From the NCBI GenBank assembly GCA_900762015.1, contig CAAFEX010000109.1, positions 1 through 10,080 on the forward strand: a stretch of 10,080 nucleotides of DNA, read 5' to 3'. Under the pieces are notes generated by a model. The model ran no database searches and was not told where the DNA came from. It saw only the letters and a program-made list of their open reading frames with translations. The number at the start of each line of letters is the position of its first letter. The stretch's first letter is position 1. The DNA is from an uncultured Collinsella sp. Its GTDB lineage: Bacteria > Actinomycetota > Coriobacteriia > Coriobacteriales > Coriobacteriaceae. Below are positions 1-5,953 of this stretch, in pieces. A program made the translations under genes and the position numbers.

Positions 1-1
1 A

Positions 2-682
2 AAACATGACATCGGACTTCTCATCACCATCGATGAAGTCACCGTCGATCTCGAAGAAATGCTTCAATTTGCCTCTGTTTACCAGCACTTTGTACGCGAA
101 GGTAAAAAAGTTGCCCTACTCATGGCAGGGCTGCCCTACAAAGTATCGGCGTTGCTGCGTAACGATTCCGTCTCGTTCCTCAGGCGTTCCCAATATCATC
201 AGTTGGGACGAATCACTGACGTTGAAATTGCAAACGCATTCCGCAAAACCGTTGAGGCCGGAGGCCGCTCAATCACGCCAGAAGCGCTCGAGGATGCCGT
301 GAAGGCCGTCGACGGATTTCCCTATATGATGCAGCTTGTCGGATATCGCACATGGGATGTTTCGGAGAGCTCGCCCATAATCAGCGCATCTGATGTCCAG
401 CAGGGTTCTCTGCTTGCCCGCATGGAACTGCGCGATCGAATTCTCGAAACGACCTATCGGGAGCTTTCCGATAAAGACATTGAGTTTTTGCTCGCGATGC
501 TGCCCGATTCTGGCCCCAGCAGGGTCTCGGAGATAGCCAAACGCATGGGCGTCGCCAGCAACTACGCAAGCCAATACAAACGCCGCCTCCTGGAGGACGG
601 CGTCATCGGAGAGCGCGGGCGTGGTCTCGTTGGCTTTGACATCCCCGCGTTCAGGGAATTCTTGAACGAGAAGGCGTTTTAG
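2..682 (+). CDS. AAA+ ATPase with C-terminal winged helix (5' end outside window)
   Basis: Only the last 226 residues are visible; the frame is open to the left edge, so the start, Walker A and N-terminal half lie outside. At the very left edge is a Walker B segment, LLITIDEV (visible residues 6-13, catalytic Asp11-Glu12), then a sensor-1-like strand, VALLMAGLP (37-45). A helical lid region follows (about 70-130), with the AAA+-like stretch GFPYMMQLVGYR. The last 70 residues (from about 156) form a winged helix: the helix-turn-helix VSEIAKRMGVASNYASQYKR, then a beta-wing LEDGVIGERGRG. The order AAA+ core, lid, winged helix is that of ORC/Cdc6-like and archaeal-type ATPases (ATPase_2/AAA_16), often annotated simply as ATP-binding protein. 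Substrate and partner cannot be read. An ATG at 59 lies after Walker B and is internal, not the start. Confidence 0.8.
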   Translation, partial: KHDIGLLITIDEVTVDLEEMLQFASVYQHFVREGKKVALLMAGLPYKVSALLRNDSVSFLRRSQYHQLGRITDVEIANAFRKTVEAGGRSITPEALEDAVKAVDGFPYMMQLVGYRTWDVSESSPIISASDVQQGSLLARMELRDRILETTYRELSDKDIEFLLAMLPDSGPSRVSEIAKRMGVASNYASQYKRRLLEDGVIGERGRGLVGFDIPAFREFLNEKAF

Positions 683-712
683 CACACCGGAATTGTCCGC
701 TGGAGCATCGTT

Positions 713-776
713 GCATGGCAATCAGTAATCCTCTTGGTAAGGGAAGTAGGCTTTCCGCCAACGCTGATTGCCATGC
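713..776. repeat. Long imperfect hairpin between convergent genes
   Basis: Two perfectly complementary 13-base arms, GCATGGCAATCAG (713-725) and CTGATTGCCATGC (764-776), enclose 38 bases. Shorter nested pairings sit inside: TTGG 734-737 with CCAA 758-761, and GGAA 742-745 with TTCC 753-756. The element lies between the stop of the ATPase gene (682) and the stop of the convergent reductase gene (790). On the + strand it is followed by a moderately U-rich run (TTCTTCTTGTCC), so it could end ATPase transcription, but the long loop is unlike a simple intrinsic terminator. A REP- or MITE-like repeat is the alternative; copy number would decide. Confidence 0.6.
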
Positions 777-789
777 GTTCTTCTTGTCC

Positions 790-1320
790 TTAGGCGAGCT
801 TGCGAGCGAGCTCTCGCACCTCTTCCAGCTTGGACGACGATGCCATGCTGTCGCGCTCGGTCATACCGCTGATGGTGACAATGCCTTGGTCCTCCCACTT
901 GCAGTACGCGCAGGCTGACTTGTACATAGCGATCGCCGCATCATAGACGCCCTCACTGTGGCTATCGAGCAAAAAGGCCGTCTTGGTGAACGGGAAGCCC
1001 GTAGCACCAAAGGCGTACAGACGGTCGATGGCGGCCTTCTCCTGCGCAGTGATATCAAACCAGTAGATAGGCGAAGCGAAGACAACCATGTCGGCGTCTT
1101 TCAGCGACTCGATCACGTTGGCCATGTCATCCTTCTGCACGCAAGTGCCCTCGTGGGCGAAGCAATACTGACACCCCAGGCAACCAGCGATTTTCTTGCT
1201 GGCAACGCGGACGACCTCGACCGTATTGCCGCTCTCGCGCGCGGTCTCGGCAAACGCCTCAACCATGGTGTCGGTATTGGCTCCCTTGCGCGGGCTACCA
1301 CTCAATACAACGATGTTCAT
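790..1320 (-). CDS. Flavodoxin-fold NAD(P)H-dependent FMN reductase, iron-sulfur-flavoprotein-like
   Basis: A 176-residue cytoplasmic protein of the NADPH-dependent FMN reductase/flavodoxin superfamily. Visible motifs are the first strand and FMN phosphate loop VVLSGSPRKGANT (4-16), a second flavin-contact segment FASPIYWFDI (81-90), and a cysteine cluster C47-x2-C50-x2-C53-x6-C60 inserted after the second strand. That spacing fits the compact CX2CX2CX4-7C motif known to bind [4Fe-4S] in archaeal iron-sulfur flavoproteins, but many proteins annotated this way have no proven cluster. Two further cysteines lie at 137 and 140. Length is normal and complete. The ATG at 1320 is preceded by GGAGGG at good spacing. 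The gene stands alone, with about 150 bases separating it from the hydrolase gene upstream. Expected role: two-electron reduction of quinones, nitro compounds or other electrophiles, or electron transfer; the substrate is unknown. Confidence 0.85.
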   Translation of the reverse strand: MNIVVLSGSPRKGANTDTMVEAFAETARESGNTVEVVRVASKKIAGCLGCQYCFAHEGTCVQKDDMANVIESLKDADMVVFASPIYWFDITAQEKAAIDRLYAFGATGFPFTKTAFLLDSHSEGVYDAAIAMYKSACAYCKWEDQGIVTISGMTERDSMASSSKLEEVRELARKLA

Positions 1321-1337
1321 AGAAATCTCCCTCCTTC

Positions 1338-1357
1338 ATGCCGCAGGCGCGCGGCAT
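1338..1357 (-). promoter_or_regulatory. Leader hairpin next to the reductase ribosome-binding site
   Basis: A perfect 7-base inverted repeat, ATGCCGC (1338-1344) and GCGGCAT (1351-1357), with a 6-base GC-rich spacer. On the minus-strand transcript it folds immediately 5' of the GGAGGG ribosome-binding site of the FMN-reductase gene. It may affect initiation or be an operator; no regulator is assigned. Confidence 0.4.
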
Positions 1358-1365
1358 ATTAGTTT

Positions 1366-1397
1366 GTTTTAACCTAAACGTATGGAGTTATTCAATC
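1366..1397 (-). promoter_or_regulatory. Possible reductase promoter with a MerR half-site
   Basis: On the minus strand TTGAAT is followed by 18 bases and TAAAAC, a plausible -35/-10 pair. The spacer contains TTTAGGT (complement of 1372-1378), identical to one half of the dyad at 3431-3450 facing the MerR gene; the other half here is degraded. This suggests, weakly, that the FMN reductase belongs to the same MerR regulon. Confidence 0.3.
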
Positions 1398-1468
1398 GCC
1401 TCGTTTCAGCTACTCCCACTCTTTAGAAGAATCGTTGCTGGAGACTTGGCATTAAATCAAGGCACACC

Positions 1469-2440
1469 TTATTTCAGATATTCCTCAAAGAATGCCTTCA
1501 GCTTTCTAAACGGAATGATGTCCATCTGATCGTAAAGGTCGGTGTGGCTGGCACCAGGGATAATGAGCAATTCCTTGTTGTCCCCCGTCAGCTTGCCGTA
1601 CGCGGTTTCGCTGAAATAGCGGGAGTGCGCCTTCTCGCCATGCACCAGCAGTACCGCAGAGCGAATTTCGCTGCTGTATTGCAAAATCGGCATATTCAAA
1701 AACGACAGCGAGGACGTCATATTCCAGCCGCCGTTGGAGTTCAGGCTGCGGGGATGGTAACCACGCGGAGTCTTGTAGTAGGCGTAATAGTCCCTCACGA
1801 ACTGCGGCGCATCCTCCGGTAATGGATCGACCACGCCGCCCGCCAGCGCATAGCTGCCGTTTTTATAGTCCTCGGTGCGCTGCGCGTTCAACGCTTTCCG
1901 CTTTTCAAAGCGCGCCTGCTCGGAATCCTCGCCGTCAAAATAGCCGTTGGCGGTCACACGGGTCATATCGTACATGGTCATAGCCGCGGTAGCTTTGATA
2001 CGGGTGTCGATAGCCGCTGCATTGACTGCCATGCCGCCCCAACCGCAGATACCGATGACGCCGATGCGCTCCGAGTCAACGCTTTCCTGTACCGAGAGGA
2101 AGTCCACCGCTGCGCAGAAGTCCTCGGTGTTGATGTCCGGAGATGCTACATAGCGAGGCGTGCCGCCGCTCTCGCCGGTATAGGACGGGTCAAAGGCAAT
2201 TGCGAAAAATCCCAGCTCCGCCATTTTCTGCGCGTACAGACCGGAGGACTGCTCCTTCACCGCGCCAAACGGGCCGCTGACGGCGATGGCGGGCAGTTTG
2301 CCTTCCGCATTCTTAGGTACGTACACGTCGGCAGCCAGCGTGATGCCGTATCGGTTGCGGAAGGTTGCCTTGCTGTGCTCAACCTTATCGCTTTTGGGGA
2401 ATACCTTGTCCCATTCCTGCGTCAGTTTCAACTGCTCCAT
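1469..2440 (-). CDS. Alpha/beta hydrolase with cysteine nucleophile (dienelactone-hydrolase-like)
   Basis: A 323-residue cytoplasmic protein of the alpha/beta hydrolase fold. A conserved N-terminal strand region (RYGITLAADVYVPK, 30-43) is followed by an oxyanion-type strand (AIAVSGPFGAVKEQ) and a strand-turn FDPSYTGESGG. The nucleophile elbow reads GICGWGG, with Cys132 in place of the usual serine, as in dienelactone hydrolase. Near the C-terminus, VLLVHGEKAHSRY (263-275) and PGASHTDLYD with His299 supply the expected acid region and catalytic histidine. There is no signal peptide. The ATG at 2440 lies 2 bases after the stop of the decarboxylase-cupin gene, with its ribosome-binding site (AAGGAAG) inside that gene, so the two are translationally coupled. 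Such proteins are usually annotated just as alpha/beta hydrolase; ester or lactone cleavage is likely, but the substrate is unknown. Confidence 0.85.
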   Translation of the reverse strand: MEQLKLTQEWDKVFPKSDKVEHSKATFRNRYGITLAADVYVPKNAEGKLPAIAVSGPFGAVKEQSSGLYAQKMAELGFFAIAFDPSYTGESGGTPRYVASPDINTEDFCAAVDFLSVQESVDSERIGVIGICGWGGMAVNAAAIDTRIKATAAMTMYDMTRVTANGYFDGEDSEQARFEKRKALNAQRTEDYKNGSYALAGGVVDPLPEDAPQFVRDYYAYYKTPRGYHPRSLNSNGGWNMTSSLSFLNMPILQYSSEIRSAVLLVHGEKAHSRYFSETAYGKLTGDNKELLIIPGASHTDLYDQMDIIPFRKLKAFFEEYLK

Positions 2441-2442
2441 GC

Positions 2443-3210
2443 CTAAGCTTCCTTGTCAGTCGCTCTAGGGTATTGCTCGTCGTCCACGGGCTCCAACCAC
2501 TCGTTGGAGGTCTCCTCGCCCGGAACCTCTACCGCGAGATGGGAGAACCAGCTGTCGGGCGCCGCACCGTGCCAGTGCTTTACGCCCGCGGGAATATTTA
2601 CTACATCGCCAGGGCACAGCTCCTGTGCCGGTTTGCCCCATTCCTGGTAAAACCCTCGACCAGCCACGCAGACGAGGATCTGTCCCCCACCGCTTTTGGC
2701 GTGATGGATGTGCCAGTTGTTGCGGCAACCGGGCTCGAACGTCACGTTGTAGACGCCGACCTGCTCGGTGGAAAGGGGCGCGAGGTAACTTTGACCGATA
2801 AAGTACTTCGCGAATGCGTCGTTGGGGACACCGATGGGAAACGCCATCTCGTTTTGGTGCTTGGTCTTTTCATCGGCATCGTCGCCCTCGTCTGCCCAGA
2901 CCTCCTTCGCCATGCGGAAGGCCGCCCACGCCTTGGGCCAGCCTGCGTAAAACGCCGCGTGCGTAAGGATTTCCGCTATCTCAGCCCTGGTCACGCCATT
3001 GTTCTTTGCGGGCATCAGATGGTATTGGAACGAAGAATCCGTCAGCCCCTGTGCCATCAAGGCAACCACCGTCACCACGCTGCGGTCTCGAAGGGAAAGC
3101 CCGTCTTCTCGGCTCCACACCTCGCCGAACAGCACATCGTCATTGAGCTGTGCAAATTTGGGGGCAAAGTCCCCCAGGGCATCCCTGCCCGCTGTCTGCT
3201 TAATCGTCAT
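2443..3210 (-). CDS. Carboxymuconolactone decarboxylase-cupin fusion protein
   Basis: A 255-residue two-domain protein. Residues 1-110 are a carboxymuconolactone decarboxylase (CMD) domain, seen in RAEIAEILTHAAFYAGWPKA with Glu77, Glu80, His84 and Tyr88. There is no CxxC pair, so it belongs to the decarboxylase side rather than the AhpD peroxidase side of the family. Residues 130-240 are a cupin with motif 1 GCRNNWHIH (His167, His169) and motif 2 GDVVNIPAGVKHWHG (His212); Gln177 stands where the third metal ligand Glu is usual. Such fusions are common in gut bacteria and rarely characterised. The ATG at 3210 has a strong AGGAGG. It is the first gene of an operon with the hydrolase and is divergent from a MerR regulator of the AdhR type. 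In Bacillus subtilis AdhR activates the CMD gene yraC, so a role in aldehyde or electrophile response is a reasonable inference; the reaction is unknown. Confidence 0.88.
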   Translation of the reverse strand: MTIKQTAGRDALGDFAPKFAQLNDDVLFGEVWSREDGLSLRDRSVVTVVALMAQGLTDSSFQYHLMPAKNNGVTRAEIAEILTHAAFYAGWPKAWAAFRMAKEVWADEGDDADEKTKHQNEMAFPIGVPNDAFAKYFIGQSYLAPLSTEQVGVYNVTFEPGCRNNWHIHHAKSGGGQILVCVAGRGFYQEWGKPAQELCPGDVVNIPAGVKHWHGAAPDSWFSHLAVEVPGEETSNEWLEPVDDEQYPRATDKEA

Positions 3211-3270
3211 GTTTGATTCCTCCTGTCGATGGTTTTGAGTACAAACTGCTTTCGCGCAGCTAAGCCGCGC

Positions 3271-3432
3271 CTAGATTTCCATGCCCATTCGTTGCGCCTG
3301 CTCAAGAGCAGGATGCCCGGCGATTTCGCCCACGCCGTTCATGCCGCCGGCGAAAACCGTTCCGACAAGCGTGCGCCTTTGGCGAAAATCCCTTGCGCTC
3401 CCGATTTGTATTGACGAGAATGAAGGTAATAC
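3271..3432 (-). pseudogene. Remnant: 3' end of a probable flavodoxin-like reductase gene
   Basis: A minus-strand frame open from 3432 to a TAG at 3271-3273 with no plausible start codon. Its last 35 or so residues look like genuine protein: RTLVGTVFAGGMNGV followed by GEIAGHPALEQAQRMG. This resembles the C-terminal end of flavodoxin-family oxidoreductases, where a GHPAL..A..MG helix closes the protein; family assignment is tentative. Its open frame begins directly against the operator dyad at 3431-3450, and the decarboxylase-cupin gene begins 61 bases after its stop. The simplest reading is that this was the first gene of the operon and lost its start and most of its body by deletion, leaving operator and tail joined. 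The bases between 3211 and 3270 hold only the leader of the next gene. Confidence 0.5.
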
Positions 3433-3450
3433 CTAAACCTAACTTTAGGT
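3431..3450. promoter_or_regulatory. MerR-type operator in divergent promoter region
   Basis: A perfect inverted repeat ACCTAAA-N6-TTTAGGT. On the minus strand a TTGACC -35 box (3448-3453) overlaps its edge and a TATTAC-like -10 follows after 16 bases, so the dyad fills the promoter spacer, as with MerR-family activators. It lies 35 bases before the MerR start and faces the minus-strand operon. It recalls the AdhR operator of Bacillus (a dyad of 7-base arms between -35 and -10), though with a 6-base rather than 4-base centre. A + strand TTGACG at 3411 could serve the MerR gene. Confidence 0.7.
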
Positions 3451-3475
3451 CAAGGAGTAAATCCTAGATTTGTCC

Positions 3476-3481
3476 GGAGGG
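3476..3481 (+). promoter_or_regulatory. Ribosome-binding site fixing the MerR start
   Basis: GGAGGG ends 3 bases before the ATG at 3485. It argues for that ATG over the in-frame TTG at 3470, whose adoption would place this site inside the coding region and add five residues before the canonical MerR N-terminus. Confidence 0.6.
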
Positions 3482-3484
3482 ACC

Positions 3485-3925
3485 ATGTACACAATCGGAC
3501 AGGTGGCGGAGATGTTCGGTCTGCCCGTTTCCACGCTGCGTTATTACGACAAGCAGGGATTGTTTCCGGGGCTGGAGCGGACGTCCGGCATTCGCCGATT
3601 CGGCGATGCGGAACTCGAGGCGCTTCGGGTCATCGAATGCCTGAAGAAGGCCGGAATGGAAATCAAAGACATCCGGCTGTTCATGGAATGGTGTGCGGAG
3701 GGCCCATCGACATATCCCAAGCGCAAGGCCATGTTCGAGGAGCGAAAGGCCCACATGGAGTCGGAGATCGCGAAGATGAACCGCGCGCTGGACATGTTGA
3801 AGTTCAAATGCTGGTACTACGAGCAGGCGATTCAGGATGGCAACGAGGATAGACTGAAGGCGCTGATTCCCGACAATTTGCCGGAAGAGATCAAAGATAC
3901 CTACGATAACGCCCACGCTCAATAA
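3485..3925 (+). CDS. MerR-family regulator, AdhR/NmlR type
   Basis: A 146-residue DNA-binding regulator. The N-terminal winged helix is textbook MerR: YTIGQVAEMFGLPVSTLRYYDKQGLF (2-27), then the wing SGIRRFGDAELEALRVI (34-50). A long dimerisation helix follows (about 78-117), with RKAMFEERKAHMESEI. Cysteines are at 52, 70 and 109. Cys52, in ECLKKAGMEIKDIRLF, matches the position of the aldehyde-sensing Cys52 reported for Bacillus AdhR, and the LKKAGMEIKDIRLFMEW segment is typical of that subfamily. The metal-binding C-terminal loop of MerR, CueR or ZntR is absent, which fits sensing of reactive carbonyl or thiol-reactive compounds. It is divergent from the decarboxylase-cupin/hydrolase operon across a perfect dyad, its likely operator. 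The assignment to AdhR type rests on sequence by eye; the inducer is inferred. Confidence 0.87.
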   Translation: MYTIGQVAEMFGLPVSTLRYYDKQGLFPGLERTSGIRRFGDAELEALRVIECLKKAGMEIKDIRLFMEWCAEGPSTYPKRKAMFEERKAHMESEIAKMNRALDMLKFKCWYYEQAIQDGNEDRLKALIPDNLPEEIKDTYDNAHAQ

Positions 3926-3986
3926 TGCCGTTCGCTACCCATGGGACTCCGGCAAGGAGCTCTTTCTGGACAGAACGAAAAAGAAA

Positions 3987-4012
3987 GCCTCCGAACCAGA
4001 AGGTTCGGAGGC
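3987..4012 (-). terminator. Strong intrinsic terminator after the LysR gene, probably bidirectional
   Basis: A perfect 11-base stem, GCCTCCGAACC and GGTTCGGAGGC, with an AGAA loop. Read on the minus strand, the stem is followed by TTTCTTTTTCG, an ideal U-tract, so it ends LysR transcription. On the plus strand, TGTTATT after the stem could also end MerR transcription. Confidence 0.9.
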
Positions 4013-4013
4013 T

Positions 4014-4031
4014 GTTATTCCCGTTATTCCC
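4014..4031. repeat. Tandem 9-base repeat
   Basis: GTTATTCCC occurs twice without gap, next to the terminator. A further hairpin, ATAGGCA (4032-4038) with TGCCTAT (4059-4065), overlaps the LysR stop codon. No function is evident. Confidence 0.5.
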
Positions 4032-4061
4032 ATAGGCATAAGCGCATCTGCTTGCGATTGC

Positions 4062-4961
4062 CTATCGATGCTTTGCCTCGAGCGCGGCAGATACCGCATC
4101 GAGGAACTCCCGCACATGGTCGGCGGGGTGCGGCGAATGAAGCAGCCCGTAAGACACGAGACAGTCCCAATCGGTAGGGACGGTTTTGAGCATGGGGTGG
4201 ACGTTGGCCCACAACGGCAGCGTCGCAAGCGCGAGGTCCTCGTTCGCGCCGCGATTGAACACCTCCGCCCGATATTGCGGGAAGTCTACGAGCGCGATTT
4301 GAGGATGATGCAAGAGTATCTCGTCGCGCACGCGGTCGATTTCGGCGTTCCAGCCCCGGCGTATAAGCATAAGACTGTGATTGTGGAGGTCGTCGAATGT
4401 GACGATGTCGCGTTTGGCGAGTTCGCTGTCGACGGGAACGGCGCACCAGAGCGGCTCGCGCGAAAGCTCGAGGCCCAAGCACCCGCGCTCTTTAAGAAAG
4501 GCATCGTCGAAAATCCCCACCACGATATCCATGTCTTGCCCGAGGTTCGCCAAACCGCGCGCCGCCGAGGGTGTGTTATCAAACGTGACCACCTGAAGGC
4601 TCATGCCAGGGCAACGCTCCTTCACCTTCGGCCACAGCTTCGTGAGCGGCGTGCTGGGCGTCATGAGTGACACTCCCACGCGGATGATGCGCTTCTCTCC
4701 GCGCTCGGCGACGCGGGCGCGTGCGATTGATTCTTGAGAGTACTGCACGATATGGCGGGCGTCGGCGAGCAGCGACCTGCCTGCTCGCGTAAGCGAAAGC
4801 CCCTGATGCGATCGGTGGAACAGCGTAAGGCCTAGCCGCGACTCCAGCAGGTTCATCTGCTTGATGACGGCCGTGGGCGTGATGAAGGACTCTTGTGCCG
4901 CCTTGGAGAAGCTGCCCGCCTCCGCCACGCGGATGAAAGTGTCAAGCTGTGGGTTGTACAT
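4062..4961 (-). CDS. LysR-family transcriptional regulator
   Basis: A 299-residue LysR-type regulator. The N-terminal winged helix covers residues 1-60, with the helix-turn-helix GSFSKAAQESFITPTAVIKQ (16-35) and the wing LGLTLFHRSHQGLSLTRAG (43-61). A linker helix follows, and from about 90 (IIRVGVSLMTPSTP) a periplasmic-binding-protein-like effector domain runs to the C-terminus; length is normal for the family. The ATG at 4961 is chosen because AGGAGG lies just upstream (4966-4971); the in-frame GTG at 4976 would place this site inside the gene. It is divergent from aldo-keto reductase 1. A 19-base dyad with T-N11-A geometry, the classic LysR box, sits in the shared intergenic region. It probably controls the reductase genes and itself. 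The inducer cannot be told from the sequence; a reactive carbonyl is an inference from context. Confidence 0.9.
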   Translation of the reverse strand: MYNPQLDTFIRVAEAGSFSKAAQESFITPTAVIKQMNLLESRLGLTLFHRSHQGLSLTRAGRSLLADARHIVQYSQESIARARVAERGEKRIIRVGVSLMTPSTPLTKLWPKVKERCPGMSLQVVTFDNTPSAARGLANLGQDMDIVVGIFDDAFLKERGCLGLELSREPLWCAVPVDSELAKRDIVTFDDLHNHSLMLIRRGWNAEIDRVRDEILLHHPQIALVDFPQYRAEVFNRGANEDLALATLPLWANVHPMLKTVPTDWDCLVSYGLLHSPHPADHVREFLDAVSAALEAKHR

Positions 4962-4965
4962 CGAT

Positions 4966-4971
4966 CCTCCT
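4966..4971 (-). promoter_or_regulatory. Ribosome-binding site fixing the LysR start
   Basis: AGGAGG on the minus strand, 4 bases before the ATG at 4961. It lies within the coding region if the upstream GTG (4976) were used, which argues for the ATG. Confidence 0.7.
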
Positions 4972-4990
4972 GTCACGCATTATGTGCCGT

Positions 4991-5009
4991 ATATACCCCA
5001 TGGTTATAT
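4991..5009. promoter_or_regulatory. Candidate LysR operator between divergent genes
   Basis: On the minus strand it reads ATATAACC-ATG-GGGTATAT, arms of 8 bases with a single mismatch, centred at 5000. T4994 and A5006 give the T-N11-A pattern of LysR-type boxes, and the arms continue it symmetrically. It lies 30-48 bases before the LysR start and 82-100 bases before the reductase start, suited to autoregulation plus control of the divergent gene. Confidence 0.6.
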
Positions 5010-5031
5010 CCATCATTCCAACGTGAACTTC
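4995..5031 (+). promoter_or_regulatory. Conserved upstream block of aldo-keto reductase 1
   Basis: The blocks ACCCCA..GTTATA (4995-5008) and CCAACG..AACTTC (5018-5031) recur upstream of aldo-keto reductase 2 at 6156-6192 with exactly the same internal spacing: 25 of 37 positions are identical with no gap. The first block overlaps the LysR dyad. It ends 59 bases before the start codon, against 58 for the second copy. Confidence 0.6.
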
Positions 5032-5090
5032 TCGCACGTCAGCAAACGCCGTAGCATTGCATTCGAAAAGTCACCATTAAGGAGGAGACC

Positions 5091-5939
5091 ATGGAGTATC
5101 TGAAGCTCAATAACGACGTAGAGATGCCCATCGAAGGTTTGGGCACCTTCCTCATGACCCCGGTCGAGGCCGAGGCGGCCGCAACCGCCGCGCTCGCGGC
5201 TGGCTACGAGCACATCGACACCGCCAACGCCTACATGAACGAGCGCGCCGTGGGCCGTGCCATCGCCAAGAGCGGCATCGCGCGCGACAAGATCTTCGTC
5301 TCCACCAAGCTTTGGCCGAGCGTCTACGACGCAGGCATGCCGGCGGTGGACGCCACGCTCCAGCGCCTGGGGCTCGACTACGTCGACATGCTCATCCTGC
5401 ACCAGCCGGTAGGCGACTACCTGGCCGCGTGGCGCACGATGGAGGAAGCGTACCGCGCGGGCAAGGTGCGCGCCCTCGGCCTCTCCAACTTCCCGCAAGA
5501 CAAGACCACCGAGGTCATCGAGGTCGCCGACATCATGCCGCAGCTCGTGACCGTTGAGTGCCACCCCTATCACGCCCAGCGCGACCTGCGCGCCTACCTC
5601 GCGCCGTACGGCACGGTGATCGAGGCGTGGTACCCGCTCGGCCACGGCGACAAAGGTCTTCTGGAGGAGCCCATCTTCGTCGCTCTCGCCGAGAAGTACG
5701 GCAAGACCCCGGCCCAGGTGATCCTGCGCTGGCACGTGCAGATGGGCACCTCCATCATCCCCGGCTCCAAGAACCCCGCCCACATCGCCGACAACGCGAA
5801 CATCTTCGACTTCTCCCTCACCGAAGACGAGATGGCCGAGATTGCCAAGCTCGACGGGACCATGACCTACTACACCGCCACTGAGGAAGCACTCGAGGGC
5901 TACCTGGCCATACGCCCCGATTTCGACGCGCAGGAGTAG
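5091..5939 (+). CDS. Aldo-keto reductase 1 (AKR5 / 2,5-diketogluconate-reductase-like)
   Basis: A 282-residue NADPH-dependent reductase of the aldo-keto reductase superfamily, a cytoplasmic (beta/alpha)8 barrel that reduces aldehydes and ketones to alcohols. The full catalytic tetrad is visible: Asp43 and Tyr48 in HIDTANAYMNE, Lys73 in STKLW, His104 in LILHQP. Further family signatures are GLSNFPQD (130-137), TVECHPYHAQRDL, and the cofactor-binding segment TSIIPGSKNPAHIADN near the C-terminus. Length fits the AKR5 group (DkgA, YvgN), whose members also act on methylglyoxal and other small carbonyls. The ATG at 5091 follows AAGGAGG with 5 bases between. It is the first gene after the LysR divergon and shares its start motif (M-E/D-Y-x-x-LNN) and an upstream block with reductase 2. 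The substrate is not determinable from sequence. Confidence 0.93.
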   Translation: MEYLKLNNDVEMPIEGLGTFLMTPVEAEAAATAALAAGYEHIDTANAYMNERAVGRAIAKSGIARDKIFVSTKLWPSVYDAGMPAVDATLQRLGLDYVDMLILHQPVGDYLAAWRTMEEAYRAGKVRALGLSNFPQDKTTEVIEVADIMPQLVTVECHPYHAQRDLRAYLAPYGTVIEAWYPLGHGDKGLLEEPIFVALAEKYGKTPAQVILRWHVQMGTSIIPGSKNPAHIADNANIFDFSLTEDEMAEIAKLDGTMTYYTATEEALEGYLAIRPDFDAQE

Positions 5940-5953
5940 CGCTCAGACAATAA

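Noticed and set aside
958..1362. 134-codon plus-strand frame opposite the FMN reductase
   Set aside because: No start context and no protein-like motif; the minus strand has the FMN loop and cysteine cluster.
2365..3216. 283-codon open frame on the plus strand across the decarboxylase-cupin gene
   Set aside because: No domain is recognisable, and the minus-strand frame carries complete CMD and cupin motifs with a strong ribosome-binding site.
3470..3484. Upstream TTG start for the MerR gene
   Set aside because: It would place the GGAGGG ribosome-binding site inside the coding region and add residues before the canonical YTIGQVA start.
4014..4031. Tandem GTTATTCCC repeat as the start of a CRISPR or satellite array
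   Set aside because: Only two 9-base units without spacers. No CRISPR-like regular repeat is seen anywhere in the window.
5013..5783. 256-codon open frame on the minus strand opposite aldo-keto reductase 1
   Set aside because: Composition is an antisense shadow of a GC-rich gene (runs of Val, Gly, Arg, His, Asp), with no family resemblance; the plus-strand frame has an intact catalytic tetrad.
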